NCBI RefSeq assembly: GCF_019511375.1
Contig: NZ_JAEUAO010000002.1
Coordinates: 1,116,001 to 1,180,000 of the forward strand
Reading direction: 5' to 3'
Length of the DNA: 64,000 nt
DNA from: Rhizobium herbae
Lineage (GTDB): Bacteria > Pseudomonadota > Alphaproteobacteria > Rhizobiales > Rhizobiaceae
Shown: piece by piece, positions 31,713 through 41,953 of the stretch
How the letters are laid out: every line of letters begins with the position of its first letter
Numbering within the stretch: position 1 is the first letter of the stretch
Made by a program: the position numbers and the translations under genes
The notes under the pieces: model-generated
The model's database searches: none
Seen by the model: the letters and a program-made list of their open reading frames with translations, nothing else
Told to the model about the DNA's origin: nothing

Positions 31713-33107
31713 ATGAGGCTGCGCCCGCAATCACTCACCGCGCGCGTGCTGCTCGTCTCGACAGTCTGGGCGGTCGCGGCGCTGGTGGTCATCGGCGTTG
31801 TGATCTCGGCGCTCTACCGGCAGGGCTCCGAGCGCGGTTTTCAGGATCTGCTGCGCGCGCAGCTCTACAACGTCATCAATTCGATCGTCGTCAACGACAA
31901 ATCGGAGCTGGCCGGCAGCCCGCAGCTGGGCGACCTGCGGTTTTCGCAGCCGCAGACAGGCTGGTACTGGATCGTCGAGCCGATCGGCGAATTCAATACA
32001 CCGCCCTTGCTGTCCACGTCGCTCGGTTCGGGCAAGCTGCCGATCGCAAGCCTCGACGAGGTTCCCTTCGATATTCGCTACGAGCGCTTCTATACGACGG
32101 TCGATTCCTTCAACAACGAAGTCGAAGTGGCCGAGACGGAAGTGGTCCTTGATATCCAGGGCCATACCGCCCGCTTCCGGGTTGCGGGCAATCGTGACGT
32201 GCTGGAAGCCGACATCAACGATTTCAACCGCAATCTCTATCTGGCGCTGTCGATCTTCGGCTTCGGCGGCCTCGGCATGAATGCGCTGGCGATCCTCTTC
32301 GGCCTCAGACCGCTCGATCAGGCGCGCCGCTCGCTCGAAAAGATCCGCGCCGGCGAGAGCGAGCGGCTGGACGGGGAGTTTCCGCGCGAAATCCAGCCAC
32401 TGGCGAGTGAAGTCAACGCGCTTATCGATAGCAACCGCCGCATCATCGAGCGAGCCCGCATGCAGGTCGGCAATCTCGCCCATTCGCTGAAGACGCCGAT
32501 TGCGGTTCTCATGAACGAGGCGCGGGTGCTCGAGGCGCCACACGGCGACCTCATCAGGATGCAGGCCGAATCCATGCAACTGCAGGTTCAGTCCTATCTC
32601 AACCGAGCGCGGATCGCCGCCCAGCGCGAGTCGGTGCTGGCGCGCACCGAGGTCGAGCCGGTCTTGGAGCGGCTGGTTCGGGTCATGCGTCGGCTGCATC
32701 CGGAGAAGACCTTCCTGCTGACGGTCTCTCCACCCGGACTGATCCTCGCCATGGAGCAGCAGGACGTTGAGGAAACGGTCGGCAACCTTCTCGACAATGC
32801 CGCTCGCTACGCCACAGAGCAGGTTCGCGTCACCGTGCAGAGCGCACCGGAGGGCTTGCAAGGCAAGGACCCGGGGCGGCGAAACTGGATTTCGATCGAC
32901 GTGGACGACGACGGGCCGGGTCTCGAGCCGGAGCAGATCGCCGTTGCAGTCAAACGCGGCAGGCGGCTGGACGAAAGCAAGCCGGGCACGGGGCTCGGAC
33001 TGTCGATCGTCAGCGAGATTGCCGGCGAGTATCAAGGGACGCTCGAGTTGTCGCGTGGCGAGCGTGGCGGGCTCAATGCCCGCCTCCTGCTGCCGGCTGT
33101 TTCATGA
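31713..33107 (+). CDS. feuQ: FeuQ, sensor histidine kinase
   Basis: Partner kinase of FeuP. From ATG 31713 the 464-residue protein has two membrane spans (about residues 12-34 and 172-195) flanking a periplasmic sensor of about 135 residues, a HAMP-like stretch, a HisKA block with the His in NLAHSLKTPIAVLMNEARVL, and an HATPase domain (NLLDNAARYA, VDDDGPGLEP, GTGLGLSIVSEIA). An in-frame ATG at 31659 would add 18 residues; the later start lies closer to the first span. It lies 121 bases after feuP in one operon with feuN. Confidence 0.9.
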   Translation: MRLRPQSLTARVLLVSTVWAVAALVVIGVVISALYRQGSERGFQDLLRAQLYNVINSIVVNDKSELAGSPQLGDLRFSQPQTGWYWIVEPIGEFNTPPLLSTSLGSGKLPIASLDEVPFDIRYERFYTTVDSFNNEVEVAETEVVLDIQGHTARFRVAGNRDVLEADINDFNRNLYLALSIFGFGGLGMNALAILFGLRPLDQARRSLEKIRAGESERLDGEFPREIQPLASEVNALIDSNRRIIERARMQVGNLAHSLKTPIAVLMNEARVLEAPHGDLIRMQAESMQLQVQSYLNRARIAAQRESVLARTEVEPVLERLVRVMRRLHPEKTFLLTVSPPGLILAMEQQDVEETVGNLLDNAARYATEQVRVTVQSAPEGLQGKDPGRRNWISIDVDDDGPGLEPEQIAVAVKRGRRLDESKPGTGLGLSIVSEIAGEYQGTLELSRGERGGLNARLLLPAVS

Positions 33108-33300
33108 TGGAACGGCCGCTAACGCGTGGCGTGACTTTTTTGACAGAGTTACGGGCAAAATCTTCAAACGGTTCAGCTTTGAGCTTGCCCTTTGTTGCTT
33201 GCCCGGGCGCGGAATGTAAAAAGATGGTCAGCCATGGAATCGGTGTTTCGCCGGCCGCGGCCTGCCGATGCAACGGAAATCGCGAGAGCTAGCCCGCACG

Positions 33301-33750
33301 ATGAAGAACCTGGCCCGTTTCACCACGCTCTTATCCGCTCCCGCAGCCGCGTGCCTGATTGCAGTGTCGCTGCTGCTCAGCGGTTGCGGCACCGCGTCGC
33401 GTGATGCCGGCAAGACCGCTGCTACCATGACGCCGGAAACCTCGGCGTCCTATATCGCGGCACTGGGCGGCGGCGTGATCGGGCGCACGGCCGGTCTTTC
33501 GATCAGCAAGGCCGATCGCCAGCGGGCGCTGGAAGCAGAATACCGCGCCCTGGAGGTGGCGCGTGGCGGACAGCCGGTCGTCTGGGAGGGGTCGGGCATC
33601 AGTGGCACGGTCGTTGCCGCGGCCCCCTATCAGGTCGGCTCGCAGAACTGCCGTCAATACAGCCATACGGTGACGATCAAAGGCCAGGAAAGCGTCGCGC
33701 GCGGTGCCGCCTGCCGCAATGCGAACGGCACCTGGACGCCGCTGACTTGA
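33301..33750 (+). CDS. RT0821/Lpp0805-type surface antigen lipoprotein
   Basis: A 149-residue predicted lipoprotein: signal peptide with lipobox LLSGC (Cys at about 29), then a glycine-zipper-like segment (YIAALGGGVIGRTAGLSIS) and a C-terminal domain QNCRQYSHTVTIKGQESVAR ending GTWTPLT with conserved Cys, as in RT0821/Lpp0805 or 17-kDa antigen proteins. Predicted at the outer membrane. ATG 33301 begins the signal peptide; in-frame upstream codons lack a ribosome site. Transcribed alone. Confidence 0.8.
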   Translation: MKNLARFTTLLSAPAAACLIAVSLLLSGCGTASRDAGKTAATMTPETSASYIAALGGGVIGRTAGLSISKADRQRALEAEYRALEVARGGQPVVWEGSGISGTVVAAAPYQVGSQNCRQYSHTVTIKGQESVARGAACRNANGTWTPLT

Positions 33751-33845
33751 CATGGCGTGTGCCTATTGCGGCGAAACGCCTCAAATCTCCGTCATTTAGC
33801 GTTTTCCGATTGGAATGGTGTGTCGCGCATAGTAATTGAGCGCAC

Positions 33846-35000
33846 ATGCTGTTCTGGATCCTCGTTGCCATCCTGACAGCGGCTGTTGCCGCCGTCCTGC
33901 TCCTTCCGCTGCTGCGTGCCGCCGCCGGCGCAGAGGTTCCGCAATCCCATGACGTCGAGGTCTATCGCGACCAGCTCGAGGAGCTGAAGCGCGACGAGAA
34001 GAATGGCCTGATTTCCGGCGAGGATGCGCAATTCGCCCGCGCCGAAGTGGCGCGCCGACTGCTCGCTGCGACCGAAGCGGTAAAGGCAGCTGGACCCGCT
34101 GAGCCAGCGCGGCGGAGCAACCGGATGGCGCAGATCGCCGTCGTTCTCGCTCTGCCCGCCATCGGCCTCTGTCTTTACCTGCGGACGGGAAATCCGGACC
34201 TGCCGGACGCCCCGCTGGCGGCGCGGTTGGCGAACCCGGGCGACGACATGAATATCCTGATCGCGCGCGCCGAGCAGCAGCTTGTCGCCAATCCGGAAGA
34301 CGGGGCGGGATGGGATGTTCTGGCGCCGATCTACTATCGCAGCGGCCGGATCGAGGATGCCGCCGCCGCTTTCCGCAACGCACTTCGTATTCTCGGACCG
34401 ACGCCCGCGCGGCTCGGCGGCTATGCCGAAAGCCTGATTGCGCTTTCCGGCGGCTTGATCACCAACGAGGCGCAGGAGGCGCTGCAGAAATCACTGGCGA
34501 TCGAGCCGAACGATCCGCGCGCGCAATTCTATCTGGCGCTGGCCCTGAAGCAGGAAGGCAAGGCGCCGGAAGCGCTTGCGGCGTTCCAGGAAATCATCAA
34601 GGCATCGCCGGCGGACGCGCCGTGGCTGCCGCTCGTCAATGAGCATATCGCCAGTCTCAAGGCCGGCGGCGCTGCCGCCTCCGCTGAACAGCCGGGTACC
34701 GCATTGGGCAACCCGACGGCAGACGACGTCGCGGCAGCGCAGACCATGAATGCAGGCGACCGGACGGCCATGATCGAGGGCATGGTCGCGAGCCTTGCCG
34801 AAAAACTGAAGAACGATCCGAAAAACTTCGATGGATGGATGCGGATCATCCGTTCCTATTCCGTGCTTGGCCAAAAGGACAAGGCTGCCGAGGCCTTGAA
34901 ACAGGGGCTGAGCGTCTTTCCGGCCGAGGGCGAACAGGGCAAACAATTGCTGGCTTTGGCAGGTGAACTCGGCCTGACGGCCGATGGAGGCGTGAAGTGA
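33846..35000 (+). CDS. ccmI: Cytochrome c biogenesis protein CcmI (CycH)
   Basis: Component of the heme ligation complex; it holds apocytochrome c for CcmF/CcmH. The 384-residue protein has an N-terminal span ([20 protein letters not shown]), the [20 protein letters not shown] coil of the CcmI-1 domain, a second span at about residues 97-113, and a periplasmic TPR domain ([40 protein letters not shown]) followed by a [20 protein letters not shown] repeat. First gene of ccmI-ccmE-ccmF-ccmH, called cycHJKL in rhizobia. It overlaps ccmE by four bases. Confidence 0.95.
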   Translation: MLFWILVAILTAAVAAVLLLPLLRAAAGAEVPQSHDVEVYRDQLEELKRDEKNGLISGEDAQFARAEVARRLLAATEAVKAAGPAEPARRSNRMAQIAVVLALPAIGLCLYLRTGNPDLPDAPLAARLANPGDDMNILIARAEQQLVANPEDGAGWDVLAPIYYRSGRIEDAAAAFRNALRILGPTPARLGGYAESLIALSGGLITNEAQEALQKSLAIEPNDPRAQFYLALALKQEGKAPEALAAFQEIIKASPADAPWLPLVNEHIASLKAGGAAASAEQPGTALGNPTADDVAAAQTMNAGDRTAMIEGMVASLAEKLKNDPKNFDGWMRIIRSYSVLGQKDKAAEALKQGLSVFPAEGEQGKQLLALAGELGLTADGGVK

Positions 35001-35449
35001 CCCGCAAGCAGAAGCGTCTGGCAATCATCGGCGGCGGCGTTAGCTTCATCATCGCTGCCGTACTTCTGGTGATGTTCGCCTTCAGCCAGGCCGTTGCCTA
35101 TTTCTATGTTCCCGGCGACCTTGCCAAGGCGCATCTGGCGCCGGGCACCCGCATCCGGCTGGGCGGGCTGGTCGAGGCGGGATCGGTCAAGCGCGGCGAC
35201 GGCATGACGGTGAGCTTCAGCGTGACCGATACGCTCGATCGCGTGCCGGTGACATACACGGGCATTCTTCCGGATCTCTTTCGCGAGGGGCAGGGCGTCG
35301 TCGCCGAAGGAGCTTTCGTTGCCGGCAGCCCCGTCTTCGTCGCCGATACGGTGCTCGCCAAGCATGACGAGACCTATATGCCGAAGGATGTCGCAGACCG
35401 GCTGAAGGCGCAGGGCGTATCGCTCGGGGGCAAGGAAAACATCCAATGA
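34997..35449 (+). CDS. ccmE: Cytochrome c maturation heme chaperone CcmE (CycJ)
   Basis: Periplasmic heme chaperone of 150 residues, anchored by one span at about residues 10-30 ([20 protein letters not shown]). It carries the covalent heme-binding histidine His123 with Tyr127 in AKHDETYMP, and the OB-fold blocks [15 protein letters not shown] and [20 protein letters not shown]. It passes heme from CcmC to CcmF. Overlaps both neighbours by four bases (ATGA). Confidence 0.97.
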   Translation: MTRKQKRLAIIGGGVSFIIAAVLLVMFAFSQAVAYFYVPGDLAKAHLAPGTRIRLGGLVEAGSVKRGDGMTVSFSVTDTLDRVPVTYTGILPDLFREGQGVVAEGAFVAGSPVFVADTVLAKHDETYMPKDVADRLKAQGVSLGGKENIQ

Positions 35450-37434
35450 TCATCGAGCTCGGTCATTACGCGCTGGTATTGGCGCTTGGCGTGTCGGTCC
35501 TGCAGGCGATCATGCCCGTCTTCGGCGCAGCGCGTGGCGACCGGGCGCTGATGGAGATCGGCACGGTCGCGGCGAAGGCGACCTTCCTGCTCGTCGCGCT
35601 TTCCTTCGGCGTTCTCACCTATGCGCATGTGACCTCGGATTTTTCCGTGCAGAACGTCTGGGAAAATTCGCATTCGCAGATACCGCTGATCTACAAGTTC
35701 TCCGGCGTCTGGGGCAATCACGAAGGTTCCATGCTGCTGTGGATGCTGATCCTGACGTTCTTTTCGGCCCTGGTCGCGGTGTTCGGGCACAACCTGCCCG
35801 ACACGTTGAAGGCCAATGTGCTTGCCGTCCAGGCCTGGATCGCGAGCGCCTTTTCGCTGTTCATTCTCTTGACGTCGAACCCGTTCAACCGGCTCGTCGA
35901 CGTGCCGGGCGAGGGACGCGACCTCAACCCGGTGCTGCAGGATATCGGGCTGGCCATCCATCCGCCGTTGCTTTACCTCGGCTATGTCGGATTTTCCGTC
36001 TGTTTTTCCTTTGCTGTCGCCGCCCTGATCGAGGGCCGCATCGATGCGGCCTGGGCGCGCTGGGTGCGACCCTGGACGCTCGCCGCCTGGACCTCTCTGA
36101 CGGCGGGGATCGCGATGGGGTCCTACTGGGCCTATTACGAGCTTGGCTGGGGCGGCTGGTGGTTCTGGGATCCGGTCGAGAACGCCTCCTTCATTCCCTG
36201 GCTTGCCGGGACCGCGCTGCTTCATTCGGCGCTGGTGATGGAGAAGCGCGAAGCCCTGAAGATCTGGACAGTGCTGCTTGCGATCCTCACCTTCTCGATG
36301 TCGCTGCTCGGCACGTTCCTCGTCCGCTCCGGCGTGCTCACCTCGGTTCACGCCTTTGCGACCGATCCGACGCGCGGCGTCTTCATTCTGGTGATCCTGA
36401 TTCTCTTCATTGGCGGCGCCTTCTCGCTGTTTGCGTTCCGCGCAGCGCATCTCAAGGCGGGTGGGCTGTTTTCGCCGATTTCACGCGAGGGGGCGCTGGT
36501 TCTCAACAACCTGATCCTGACGACCGCCGCAGCAACCGTGTTGACCGGCACGCTCTATCCACTGGTGCTCGAGGCGCTGACGGGTTCGAAAATCTCTGTC
36601 GGCGCGCCTTTCTTCAACATGACTTTCGGGCTGCTGATGCTGCCGCTGCTTCTGGCGGTGCCTTTCGGGCCGTTGCTGGCCTGGAAACGCGGCGACCTGC
36701 TCGGGGCTGGACAGCGGCTGTTCGCGGCGGTGGCGATCGGTCTGGTTGCGGGCTGCGCGATCTACTATGCGCAGCATGGCGGGCCGATCATGGCGCTGGC
36801 GGGGCTGGTGCTGGGCGCCTACATGATCGCCGGCTCGCTGACCGAACTGTTCCTGCGCTCGGGTATCGGCAGGGTGGCGGGATCCGCGGCGATTCGGCGC
36901 CTTGCCGGATTGCCGCGTTCGGTTTTCGGAACGGCGCTGGCCCATATCGGTCTGGGCGTCACGCTGATCGGCATCGTTGCGGTCACCGCCTTCGAGACGG
37001 AGCATATCGTCGAAATGAAGCCGGGGATGACGGCCGACGCGGGCGGATATACGCTGCGCTTCGATGGATTGCGGGACGGCAAGGGTCCCAATTACACCGA
37101 GCAGTCCGGGCATTTCAGCGTCATGCGGGCGGGCGTGGTCGTGACCGAGATGTGGTCGTCGAAACGTCTTTACACGGCGCGGCGGATGCCGACGACCGAG
37201 GCCGGCATCAAGACGTTCGGCCTGAGCCAGCTCTATGTGTCGCTTGGTGATGGCATGGCGGATGGCGGCGTTGTCGTGCGGATCTGGTGGAAGCCGATGA
37301 TCCTCTGCATCTGGGGTGGAGCACTCGTGATGATGATGGGCGGCGCGGTCTCGCTGAGCGACCGGCGGCTGCGGATCGGTGCGCCGTCGCGGGCGAGGAA
37401 ACAGAAGAGACCGGTTCTGGAGCCTGCGCAATGA
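35446..37434 (+). CDS. ccmF: Heme lyase CcmF (CycK)
   Basis: Large polytopic inner-membrane protein (662 residues, about 15 spans) that ligates heme to apocytochrome c. The tryptophan-rich heme-handling motif [14 protein letters not shown] is present near residue 240, together with the conserved histidines in [11 protein letters not shown] and [12 protein letters not shown]. The C-terminal periplasmic domain includes [15 protein letters not shown]. Start overlaps ccmE by four bases and its stop overlaps ccmH by four bases. Confidence 0.97.
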   Translation: MIIELGHYALVLALGVSVLQAIMPVFGAARGDRALMEIGTVAAKATFLLVALSFGVLTYAHVTSDFSVQNVWENSHSQIPLIYKFSGVWGNHEGSMLLWMLILTFFSALVAVFGHNLPDTLKANVLAVQAWIASAFSLFILLTSNPFNRLVDVPGEGRDLNPVLQDIGLAIHPPLLYLGYVGFSVCFSFAVAALIEGRIDAAWARWVRPWTLAAWTSLTAGIAMGSYWAYYELGWGGWWFWDPVENASFIPWLAGTALLHSALVMEKREALKIWTVLLAILTFSMSLLGTFLVRSGVLTSVHAFATDPTRGVFILVILILFIGGAFSLFAFRAAHLKAGGLFSPISREGALVLNNLILTTAAATVLTGTLYPLVLEALTGSKISVGAPFFNMTFGLLMLPLLLAVPFGPLLAWKRGDLLGAGQRLFAAVAIGLVAGCAIYYAQHGGPIMALAGLVLGAYMIAGSLTELFLRSGIGRVAGSAAIRRLAGLPRSVFGTALAHIGLGVTLIGIVAVTAFETEHIVEMKPGMTADAGGYTLRFDGLRDGKGPNYTEQSGHFSVMRAGVVVTEMWSSKRLYTARRMPTTEAGIKTFGLSQLYVSLGDGMADGGVVVRIWWKPMILCIWGGALVMMMGGAVSLSDRRLRIGAPSRARKQKRPVLEPAQ

Positions 37435-37892
37435 TCCGGCGGCTGGTCTACGTTATCTTGCTGTTGCTGTCCGCGTCGCCGGTCTTCGCCGTCAACCCGG
37501 ACGAGGTTCTGGCTGACCCGGCGCTCGAGGCGCGCGCACGGGCGCTTTCGGCGCAACTGCGCTGCATGGTCTGCCAGAACCAGTCGATCGACGATTCGAA
37601 TGCGGAACTGGCCAAGGACCTGCGGGTGCTTGTGCGCGAGCGGATCGCCGCCGGTGACTCGGATGAAGCTGTCATCGACTATGTCGTGTCGCGCTACGGC
37701 GAATTCGTGCTGCTCAAGCCCCGCCTCGAGACGAAGACGCTGCTTTTGTGGGGCGCGCCGATCGTTCTGCTCGCGGCGGGCGTGGCGGTGATGATCGTTT
37801 CCGCCCGGCGACGCAGCGGCAGGGCGACCGGAACGCCGCTCTCGCCAGAAGAGCAGGCCAGGCTGGATGCCGTGCTGAGGAACAGTGAGTAG
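37431..37892 (+). CDS. ccmH: Cytochrome c biogenesis thioreductase CcmH (CycL)
   Basis: A 153-residue protein that reduces the apocytochrome haem-binding cysteines. It has a signal peptide of about 20 residues, the redox motif LRCMVCQNQ with Cys45 and Cys48, the [20 protein letters not shown] region and a C-terminal span at about 102-122. The stop TAG lies in a TGAGTAG unit of a heptanucleotide hairpin. It is last in the ccm operon; ccmABCDG are elsewhere. Confidence 0.96.
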   Translation: MIRRLVYVILLLLSASPVFAVNPDEVLADPALEARARALSAQLRCMVCQNQSIDDSNAELAKDLRVLVRERIAAGDSDEAVIDYVVSRYGEFVLLKPRLETKTLLLWGAPIVLLAAGVAVMIVSARRRSGRATGTPLSPEEQARLDAVLRNSE

Positions 37893-37957
37893 TGGGTCGT
37901 GAGCCGTTGCGACTGGCGATGAGGCGCGTCTTTCTTCCACTACCCACTACTGAGCCA
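37886..37957. repeat. Heptanucleotide hairpin at the ccmH stop codon
   Basis: Left arm GTGAGTAGTGGGTCGTG at 37885-37901 pairs with right arm CCACTACCCACTACTGA near 37938-37954. It is a shorter relative of the arrays at 17634 and 22223 and includes the ccmH stop codon. It may act as a terminator for the ccm operon; no T-run follows. Confidence 0.7.
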
Positions 37958-38072
37958 ACATTACCAAAAGTTCATTTTGCGGACACAAGTCGGTAAGGTG
38001 CGTTCGGCTATCCCTTTTCTCAACGGCTGTTCCTCCAGTCAGCCAGATACATGAAGAGAAAAGGCAAATCGG

Positions 38073-39641
38073 ATGTTTACGACAAACGCACTGCGTCCCT
38101 CCCTCAAGACCGTTCTGAAGACCTCGACCGTCGCTGGTCTCGCGGCCGTCATGCTTTCGACCGGCATCCCCGCCGCCGTCACCCACTCCTTTGCCGCGGC
38201 GGTGAAGGTCGAAGCGCCTCAGGTTCCAAGCTTTGCCAATGTGGTTGACGCCGTTTCGCCGGCCGTCGTTTCCGTACGCGTCCAGTCCCGCGCCAACCCT
38301 GTTTCCGACGAGGCGGGCGGCGGCTTCAGCTTCGATTTCGGCGGCCGCGGCCTGGACGAACTGCCGGATGACCACCCGCTGAAGCGCTTCTTCAAGGAAT
38401 TCGGCGGCCCGAACGGCGATAACGACAGGCGCGCCGAGCGAGGCCATGGCCCGCGCGAAGGCAAGCCCGGCCGTCTGCGCCCGACATCGCAGGGATCCGG
38501 CTTCTTCATCTCCGAGGACGGCTACCTCGTCACCAACAACCACGTCGTTTCCGACGGTTCGGCATTCACCGTTATCCTGAACGACGGCTCAGAACTCAAT
38601 GCGAAACTGGTCGGCAAGGACAGCCGCACCGATCTCGCCGTCCTCAAGGTCGACGACAAGCGCAAATTCACTTTTGTCACCTGGGCTGACGACAGCAAGG
38701 TGCGTGTCGGTGATTGGGTCGTGGCCGTCGGCAACCCATTCGGACTGGGCGGTACCGTCACCTCCGGCATCATTTCGGCGCGTGGCCGTGATATCGGCTC
38801 CGGCCCATATGACGATTACCTGCAGGTCGATGCAGCTGTGAACCGCGGCAACTCGGGTGGTCCGACCTTCAACCTCAACGGCGAAGTCGTCGGCATCAAC
38901 ACCGCGATCTTTTCGCCCTCGGGTGGCAACGTCGGTATCGCCTTTGCCATCCCGGCATCCGTTGCCAAGGATGTGGTGGCCGATCTGATAAAGGACGGCG
39001 AAGTTTCCCGCGGTTGGCTCGGCGTGCAGATCCAGCCGGTCGACAAGGATGTTGCTGAATCGCTCGGTCTTGCGGAAGCCAGCGGCGCACTGGTCGTAGA
39101 ACCGCAGGCCGGTTCTCCGGGTGAAAAGGCCGGTATCAAGAAGGGCGACGTGATCACTGCCGTCAATGGCGACATGATCAAGGGACCGCGTGAACTGGCG
39201 CGCAAGATCGCCATGATGCGCCCAGGCACGAGCGTCGATGTTGCCCTGTGGCGCGACGGCAAGGCCGAGAGCGTCAAGCTGGAAATCGGCGCACTGCCGG
39301 CCGACAACAAGGACGCCTCAGCCGGTAGCGACCAGCAGCAGCAGGAAGAACAGCTGCCTTCGAGCGAGAAGGCGCTGGCTGACCTCGGCGTCACCGTGAC
39401 GCCCTCGGAAGACGGCGAGGGCGTGACCATCTCCTCGGTAGATCCGGACTCCGACGCCAGCGACCGCGGGCTGAAGGAAGGCGAGAAGATCGTCTCCGTC
39501 AACAATCAGGAGGTAAAGTCGGCCGACGACATCCTCAAGGTGATCGAGGAAGCCAAGAAGGACGGCCGCACCAAGGCGTTGTTCCAGATCGAGGCCGATA
39601 ACGCCAGCCGCTTCGTGGCGCTGCCGATCAGCCAGGGCTGA
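38073..39641 (+). CDS. degP: DegP/HtrA family serine endopeptidase (Do)
   Basis: Periplasmic protease/chaperone for misfolded envelope proteins. The 522-residue protein has a long signal peptide (residues about 1-48), then the trypsin-like domain with catalytic His in VTNNHVVSDG, Asp in RTDLAVLKV and Ser in NRGNSGGPTFN, two PDZ domains (from RGWLGVQIQPVDKDVAESLG, and near the C-terminus GEKIVSVNNQEVKSADDILK), joined by a glutamine-rich linker at about 415-430. It lies between ccmH and a two-component system, the arrangement of S. meliloti degP1. Confidence 0.95.
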   Translation: MFTTNALRPSLKTVLKTSTVAGLAAVMLSTGIPAAVTHSFAAAVKVEAPQVPSFANVVDAVSPAVVSVRVQSRANPVSDEAGGGFSFDFGGRGLDELPDDHPLKRFFKEFGGPNGDNDRRAERGHGPREGKPGRLRPTSQGSGFFISEDGYLVTNNHVVSDGSAFTVILNDGSELNAKLVGKDSRTDLAVLKVDDKRKFTFVTWADDSKVRVGDWVVAVGNPFGLGGTVTSGIISARGRDIGSGPYDDYLQVDAAVNRGNSGGPTFNLNGEVVGINTAIFSPSGGNVGIAFAIPASVAKDVVADLIKDGEVSRGWLGVQIQPVDKDVAESLGLAEASGALVVEPQAGSPGEKAGIKKGDVITAVNGDMIKGPRELARKIAMMRPGTSVDVALWRDGKAESVKLEIGALPADNKDASAGSDQQQQEEQLPSSEKALADLGVTVTPSEDGEGVTISSVDPDSDASDRGLKEGEKIVSVNNQEVKSADDILKVIEEAKKDGRTKALFQIEADNASRFVALPISQG

Positions 39642-39801
39642 CACGGCCCATCGAGCAACCCGGCGCCGCGGACCCTCCGAAGGTTTCGCGGCGCCCGCGT
39701 TTCAGGCCATGCCTTTACTGCTGCACGACGCGCAGGCGGACATGAGCTCGCCAAGGCAAACCGGTTGTGAAAGACAGGGGTCCGGGACTATGGTCACCCG
39801 C

Positions 39802-40491
39802 ATGAAGATTCTGATTATCGAAGATGACCTTGAGGCCGCCGCCTATCTTGCGAAGGCGTTTCGCGAGGCGGGGATCGTCTCGGATCATGCGAGCGATGGC
39901 GAAAGCGGCCTGTTCATGGCCACCGAGAATAGTTACGACGTGCTGGTCATCGACCGAATGCTGCCGCGCCGCGACGGGCTTTCCGTCATTTCCGAATTGC
40001 GACGCAAGGGCATTCATACGCCGGTGCTGATCCTGTCGGCCCTTGGCCAGGTCGACGACCGGGTGACCGGCCTGCGCGCCGGCGGTGACGACTACCTGCC
40101 TAAACCCTATGCCTTCAACGAGCTTCTCGCGCGCGTCGAGGTGCTTGGCCGCCGCAAGGGTACGCCGGAGCAGGACATGGTGTATCGCGTCGGCGATCTG
40201 GAACTCGACCGGCTCTCGCATACGGTGCGCCGTCAGGGGCGGGAACTTCTCCTGCAACCCCGCGAATTCCGGTTGCTCGAATATCTGATGAAGAATGCCG
40301 GTCAGGTCGTAACACGCACGATGCTGCTGGAGAATGTCTGGGACTATCATTTCGATCCGCAGACCAACGTCATTGACGTACACGTGTCGCGGTTGCGCTC
40401 GAAGATCGAGAAGGACTTTGACCAGCCGCTGCTGCGCACTGTTCGCGGTGCCGGCTACATGATCAAGGAAGACGGACACACGGACGCATGA
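39802..40491 (+). CDS. OmpR-family response regulator
   Basis: A 229-residue response regulator: receiver with acidic pair at 8-9, Asp51 in VLVIDRMLPRRDG, Thr/Ser at LILSALG and Lys in LPKPYAF; winged-helix DNA-binding domain with LLLQPREFRLLEYLMKNAGQ and NVIDVHVSRLRSKIEKDFDQ. ATG 39802 starts the conserved MKILIIEDD; ATG 39790 (adding four residues) is possible and better spaced from AGGGG. It overlaps its kinase gene by four bases, so the pair is an operon. Following degP, it may sense envelope state, but the signal is unknown. Confidence 0.92.
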   Translation: MKILIIEDDLEAAAYLAKAFREAGIVSDHASDGESGLFMATENSYDVLVIDRMLPRRDGLSVISELRRKGIHTPVLILSALGQVDDRVTGLRAGGDDYLPKPYAFNELLARVEVLGRRKGTPEQDMVYRVGDLELDRLSHTVRRQGRELLLQPREFRLLEYLMKNAGQVVTRTMLLENVWDYHFDPQTNVIDVHVSRLRSKIEKDFDQPLLRTVRGAGYMIKEDGHTDA

Positions 40492-41897
40492 GCAGACTGC
40501 GCGTCCTTTTTCGCACGACTGCCGTTCGCCTATCGGCTCTCTATCTCCTGTTGTTTGCGCTTTGCGCGGCCTTTCTCGTCTTCTACGTCACGGCGATGTC
40601 GCAGCGGCTGCTGGAACACCAGACGAGGGATGCCGTGACGGCGGAAGTTTCCCAGATCGAGGAGATATACAGCAGGGCGGGCGTCAATGGCTTGCTGCGG
40701 ACGCTGGAGCGCCGGGCGCGGCAGCCTGGCGCCAATCTCTATGTCATTGCCGGGCCGACCGGCGAAATCCTTGCCGGCAACGTTGCTTCGCTGCAGCCCG
40801 GGTTTCTCGACCAGGAGGGCTGGACGGGCGAAGCCTTCCGCTATCAGCGCTACACTGACGAAAGCCGCAAGGAAACCCATGTGGCGCTTGCGCATGTTCT
40901 GGTGCTGAACAATGGGCTGCGCATCCTGGTCGGCCGCGACCTGCAGGAACCGGAGAAGTTCCGCGTGCTTGTGCGCCAGGCGCTCGTCGTTGCTCTCGGC
41001 ATCATGGGGATCGGCGCGCTGATCATCTGGTTTGCCATCGGTCGCAACGCACTGAAGCGGATCGACCGCATGTCGGACGCCAGCACGCGGATCATGGCGG
41101 GCGACCTGTCGCAGCGGCTGCCAACGAGCGGTTCCGGAGATGAGTTCGACCGGCTTTCGGAATCTCTCAACGCCATGCTGGGCCGGATCGAAAAGCTGAA
41201 CGAAGGCTTGCGGCAGGTGTCCGACAACATCGCCCACGACCTGAAGACGCCTCTCACGCGTCTGCGCAACAAGGCCGAAGCCGCACTGGCGCACAAGGCG
41301 ACGACTGCAGGTTACCGGGCTTCACTGGAAGAGATCATCGGCGAATCCGACCAACTGATCCGTACGTTCAACGCGCTCTTGATGATTTCGCGCGTCGAGG
41401 CGGGTTCGGCGGCTGCGGAAATGAGCGATGTCGACCTTTCGCAGAGCGTTGCCGATTGCGTCGAGCTTTACGAGCCGGTGGCCGACGAAAGGGCGCTGAA
41501 ACTGGAAGCCGATGTACCGCCCGACATCCACGTGTCCGGCAATCGTGAACTGATCGGGCAGGCGCTCGGCAACCTCATCGACAACGCCATCAAATATTCC
41601 GAGGGCAGCGACAATCCGCTGATCAAGGTCAGCCTTGCGAAACGGGACGGGACGATCACGGTGTCGGTGGCGGATCATGGGCCCGGCATTCCGGCGGACA
41701 AACGCGGCGATGTCGTCGGGCGCTTCGTACGGCTCGACGAAAGCCGCAGCAAGCCCGGAACCGGTCTTGGCCTGTCGCTCGTCGAAGCGGTGATGGAGAT
41801 GCATCAAGGGCGCCTCGAATTGAGCGATACGGAGGCGGACGGTGAAAACAATCGCGGTTTGACCGCCAGCATGGTTTTCGCGGCGCCTTCCGGCTGA
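40488..41897 (+). CDS. HAMP-domain sensor histidine kinase
   Basis: A 469-residue kinase paired with the preceding regulator. Span 1 is at about residues 10-34 (RLSALYLLLFALCAAFLVFY), a periplasmic domain of about 120 residues follows, and span 2 is at about 165-185 (VVALGIMGIGALIIWFAI). A HAMP linker (KRIDRMSDASTRIMAGDLSQ) leads to the HisKA block DNIAHDLKTPLTRLRNKAEA and the ATPase domain (NLIDNAIKYS, DHGPGIPADK, GTGLGLSLVEAVM). Start overlaps the regulator stop. Confidence 0.93.
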   Translation: MSRLRVLFRTTAVRLSALYLLLFALCAAFLVFYVTAMSQRLLEHQTRDAVTAEVSQIEEIYSRAGVNGLLRTLERRARQPGANLYVIAGPTGEILAGNVASLQPGFLDQEGWTGEAFRYQRYTDESRKETHVALAHVLVLNNGLRILVGRDLQEPEKFRVLVRQALVVALGIMGIGALIIWFAIGRNALKRIDRMSDASTRIMAGDLSQRLPTSGSGDEFDRLSESLNAMLGRIEKLNEGLRQVSDNIAHDLKTPLTRLRNKAEAALAHKATTAGYRASLEEIIGESDQLIRTFNALLMISRVEAGSAAAEMSDVDLSQSVADCVELYEPVADERALKLEADVPPDIHVSGNRELIGQALGNLIDNAIKYSEGSDNPLIKVSLAKRDGTITVSVADHGPGIPADKRGDVVGRFVRLDESRSKPGTGLGLSLVEAVMEMHQGRLELSDTEADGENNRGLTASMVFAAPSG

Positions 41898-41953
41898 TAG
41901 GCATGGGAGTAGGGAGCGGCTGAGGTTTTCGAAACCTGCTTGGGAGGGCGACG

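Noticed and set aside
35739-37250. 503-codon frame overlapping ccmF
   Set aside because: Same strand, different frame, no domain; ccmF is unmistakable in the other frame.
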